DNA of 64,000 nt from Pseudarthrobacter equi. GTDB lineage: Bacteria; Actinomycetota; Actinomycetes; Actinomycetales; Micrococcaceae. Shown here one piece after another: positions 61,935 through 64,000 of this stretch (its first letter is position 1; every line of letters starts with the position of its first letter). The notes under the pieces were generated by a model that saw only the letters and a program-made list of their open reading frames with translations, ran no database searches and was not told the DNA's origin. The stretch spans positions 2,232,001 to 2,296,000 of the forward strand of contig NZ_LT629779.1 in assembly GCF_900105535.1 (NCBI RefSeq), read 5' to 3'. Made by a program: the position numbers and the translations under genes.

Positions 61935-62993
61935 ATGACAACAACAACCGCACAGTCACCTGCCACCGGCTCCGGACTGCCCCCCACGATGCGCGCCAAC
62001 ATCCTCAAAAGCCAAGGCGACATGGCGATGGAAACCCTGCCCCTCCCGCAGCTCGACGCCGACCAGGTCCTGGTGCAGGTTGCCGCCGTCGGCGTGTGCG
62101 GCAGCGATGTCCACTACTACGAGCACGGCCGGATCGGCCCGTATGTGGTGGACCACCCGCTCATCCTCGGCCATGAACTTTCCGGCCGGATCGCCGCCGT
62201 CGGCAATTCCGTTGACCCCGCCCGCATCGGCCAGCGCGTCGCCGTCGAACCCCAACGCCCCTGCCGCACGTGCAAGCAGTGCAAGGCAGGCCGCTACAAC
62301 CTCTGCCCGGACATCGAGTTCTACGCCACCCCGCCGATCGACGGCGCCTTCGCCGAATACGTCACCATCCAGTCCGACTTCGCCTACGACATCCCGGACA
62401 GCGTCAGCGACGAGGCAGCCGCCCTTATCGAACCGCTCTCCGTGGGCCTCTGGGCCTGCGAACGTGCGGAGATCAAGCCCGGCAGTAGGGTCCTGATCAC
62501 CGGCGCCGGCCCCATCGGCATTATCGCCGCCCAAGCCGCCCGGGCCTTCGGTGCCACCGAAATCTACATTTCGGACATTGCCGAAGACCGGCTCGCGTTC
62601 GCCTTGGAACACGGCGCCACGCACGCCATCAACGCGAAGACCGACAGCGTCGAAGGGCTCGACGTCGACGCGTTCATTGACGCGTCCGGCGCACCGCAGG
62701 CGGTCCGTTCCGGGATCAAGGCAGTGGCCCCGGCCGGACGGGTGATCCTGGTGGGGCTGGGTGCCGACGACGTCGAGCTGCCCGTCTCATTCATCCAGAA
62801 CCGGGAGATCTGGCTCTCCGGTGTGTTCCGCTACACCAACACCTGGCCCCTGGCCATCCAGCTGATCGCCGACGGAAAAGTTGACCTGGACATCCTGGTC
62901 ACGGGTAGGTTCACGCTCTCCGAATCCGAGGAGGCACTCAGAGCAGGCAAGCAGCCCGGCCAGCTCAAAGCCGTGGTCTACCCGGGCCGTTAG
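61935..62993 (+). CDS. Zinc-dependent polyol dehydrogenase (sorbitol/xylitol type)
   Basis: The 352-aa medium-chain dehydrogenase has catalytic zinc ligands Cys in GVCGSDVHYY and His-Glu in GHELSG. The structural zinc loop CRTCKQCKAGRYNLC has four cysteines. The Rossmann motif GAGPIGIIAAQAARAFGA binds NAD. It oxidises the imported polyol (sorbitol, xylitol or similar) to a ketose. AAGGA lies 9-10 bp before the ATG. Last gene of the AraC-controlled operon. Confidence 0.93.
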   Translation: MTTTTAQSPATGSGLPPTMRANILKSQGDMAMETLPLPQLDADQVLVQVAAVGVCGSDVHYYEHGRIGPYVVDHPLILGHELSGRIAAVGNSVDPARIGQRVAVEPQRPCRTCKQCKAGRYNLCPDIEFYATPPIDGAFAEYVTIQSDFAYDIPDSVSDEAAALIEPLSVGLWACERAEIKPGSRVLITGAGPIGIIAAQAARAFGATEIYISDIAEDRLAFALEHGATHAINAKTDSVEGLDVDAFIDASGAPQAVRSGIKAVAPAGRVILVGLGADDVELPVSFIQNREIWLSGVFRYTNTWPLAIQLIADGKVDLDILVTGRFTLSESEEALRAGKQPGQLKAVVYPGR

Positions 62994-63067
62994 CGCATCT
63001 CCTGATGCCACTTTGGAATATGACAAGGCGGCGGGCGAAGGCACCCAGAACGGTTCGGATCAACCTT

Positions 63068-63084
63068 GTTCGAGCATGTTCGAG
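63068..63084 (+). promoter_or_regulatory. Two phased GTTCGAG repeats upstream of GH30 gene
   Basis: GTTCGAG occurs at 63068-63074 and 63078-63084, exactly 10 bp apart, ~100 bp before the glycanase start. Same-face half-sites like this suggest a regulator-binding site. No cognate regulator is visible. Confidence 0.4.
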
Positions 63085-63184
63085 TGCATTGTGACCCCCG
63101 CTTCAGGCTCATAGTCTCGGGGTGCCCGGCCTTGCTGAATCGCCCGGCACACAGCACCCGACACCCCGACGATGAGGTCCCTCC

Positions 63185-64000
63185 ATGGCGTTATCAGCAC
63201 ACAGAATCCGAAGGCCGGTAGCCGCCCTGGCAGCAGCCGTGACCGCAGCTGCCGGCTTGGCACTCCTGCCGGCAGTCCCTGCAGCAAAGGCAACAGACTC
63301 AACTGCCGTCACCATTACACCTAACCCGGCCAGCCGCGGTGAAGCTTTTGAAGGCTGGGGCACCAGCCTTGTCTGGTTCGCGAATGCGACTGCGGGGTAC
63401 TCACCGGAGCTGCGCGAAGCGCTGTACCAGAAGGTCTTCGGTGAGGACGGCCTGAACCTCAATATTGCCCGCTACAACGTGGGCGGCGGCAATGCCTCGG
63501 ACGTCAAGGGCTACCTCAACGATGGCAGCGCAGTGGAGGGCTGGTGGAAACCGGTCACTGAAGCTTCACCCGGCCAGCCGGCGTCGAACCTGTACAACCC
63601 GGACGGAAGTGTCGATAAGACCCAAGCCAACAAACTCGCTTTCCTCAAGGCCTGGAACCCGGACGATCCCGCGTCCTACAACCCCGACGCCGATCAAAAC
63701 CAGCGCTGGTGGGTGGAGCGCTTGGCCCAGGACCAGCAGATCACGCACTGGGAAGCGTTCAGCAACTCGCCGCCGTGGTTCATGACCAGGAGCGGCTACG
63801 TGTCCGGTCAGGTCAACACGGCCAAGGGCGAGAATCTGCTGCCCGAAGCGGAAGGCAAGTTCGCCGCCTACATGCGCCACGCCGTCGAACTTCTTGAAAA
63901 AGACAGCGGGATCACAGTGGACACCATCGATCCTTTTAACGAGCCCAACTCCGGCTACTGGGGCACGGACATCAACGCCGCCACCGGAAAGCCACCCACC
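63185..64000 (+). CDS. Secreted GH30 endo-glycanase (endo-beta-1,6-galactanase-like), partial
   Basis: This is the first 272 residues of a gene cut by the window end. The N-terminus is a signal peptide (RPVAALAAAVTAAAGLALLP then AVPAAKA). The catalytic domain begins FEGWGTSLVWFANATAGYSP, continues with LNIARYNVGGGNAS and ASNSPPWFMTRSG-like strands, and reaches the acid/base Glu in DPFNEPNSGYWG, all typical of GH30 endo-beta-1,6-galactanases. The nucleophile Glu would lie beyond the window. It attacks plant cell-wall arabinogalactan outside the cell. Confidence 0.88.
   Translation, partial: MALSAHRIRRPVAALAAAVTAAAGLALLPAVPAAKATDSTAVTITPNPASRGEAFEGWGTSLVWFANATAGYSPELREALYQKVFGEDGLNLNIARYNVGGGNASDVKGYLNDGSAVEGWWKPVTEASPGQPASNLYNPDGSVDKTQANKLAFLKAWNPDDPASYNPDADQNQRWWVERLAQDQQITHWEAFSNSPPWFMTRSGYVSGQVNTAKGENLLPEAEGKFAAYMRHAVELLEKDSGITVDTIDPFNEPNSGYWGTDINAATGKPPT

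Noticed and set aside
60848..62023. 391-codon minus-strand frame opposite the polyol permease
   Set aside because: Its composition is dominated by Glu/Gly/Asp/Arg from the reverse of membrane codons, and it is antisense to a certain permease.

Overview
The window looks like a stretch of chromosome from a high-GC soil actinobacterium of the Arthrobacter / Paenarthrobacter / Pseudarthrobacter group (Micrococcaceae). This rests on base composition, frequent GTG starts, ATGA/GTGA stop-start overlaps, the many ABC sugar importers without their own ATPase, and the family content (ROK, CUT1, GH43, GH30, class F sortase, ANTAR). It is an inference from composition and gene families, not from a marker gene. 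The window holds no rRNA gene, no complete tRNA, no CRISPR array and no intact transposase.

Region 1 (84-14282) is a plant-glycoside island. A seven-gene minus-strand operon runs from a peptide/glycoside-type ABC importer (binding protein, permease, a permease-ATPase fusion, second ATPase) into a GMC-type FAD sugar oxidase and two genes that look like the beta and alpha subunits of a C-glycoside deglycosidase. A ROK repressor sits upstream. Divergent from it are a GH3 glucosidase, a GH106 rhamnosidase gutted by an internal deletion, and a GH43 enzyme. A palindrome occurs in related form on both sides of the ROK gene and may be its operator.

Region 2 (14283-21645) is a low-density, rearranged zone. 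It holds fossils of a family III CoA-transferase and a DUF3500 protein, a 67-aa ORF, an alpha/beta hydrolase lying between two copies of a palindrome / tRNA-Leu-tail / hairpin module, and then a cell-surface cassette (CHRD protein, class F sortase, lipoprotein) bracketed by two ~205-bp direct repeats. It ends in a frameshifted DUF202 gene.

Region 3 (21642-30521) is a sulfated-carbohydrate operon: 2-hydroxyacid dehydrogenase, Cys-type sulfatase, CUT1 importer and Gfo/Idh oxidoreductase. It is followed by a formylglycine-generating enzyme gene that has lost both catalytic cysteines, and a ROK regulator is divergent from it. Region 4 (30549-39055) is a second CUT1 operon with a second hydroxyacid dehydrogenase and a Tat-exported beta-propeller, a DeoR/LacI hybrid regulator, and a divergent TIM-barrel isomerase. 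Region 5 (39284-48435) contains a CPBP protease, an aminotransferase fossil, the PntAB transhydrogenase, pterin dehydratase, a flavin reductase, and a MesD-MesX type folate-independent methionine synthase pair with a divergent LysR regulator.

Region 6 (48635-58358) is mostly housekeeping and small membrane proteins: PspA, a four-gene operon of mainly membrane hypotheticals, a PAS-ANTAR protein, an N5-carboxyethylornithine synthase-like enzyme translationally coupled to a 48-aa basic protein, and a lipid kinase. Region 7 (57435-64000) has an AraC regulator divergent from a polyol CUT1 importer and a zinc polyol dehydrogenase, then the start of a secreted GH30 glycanase cut by the window edge.
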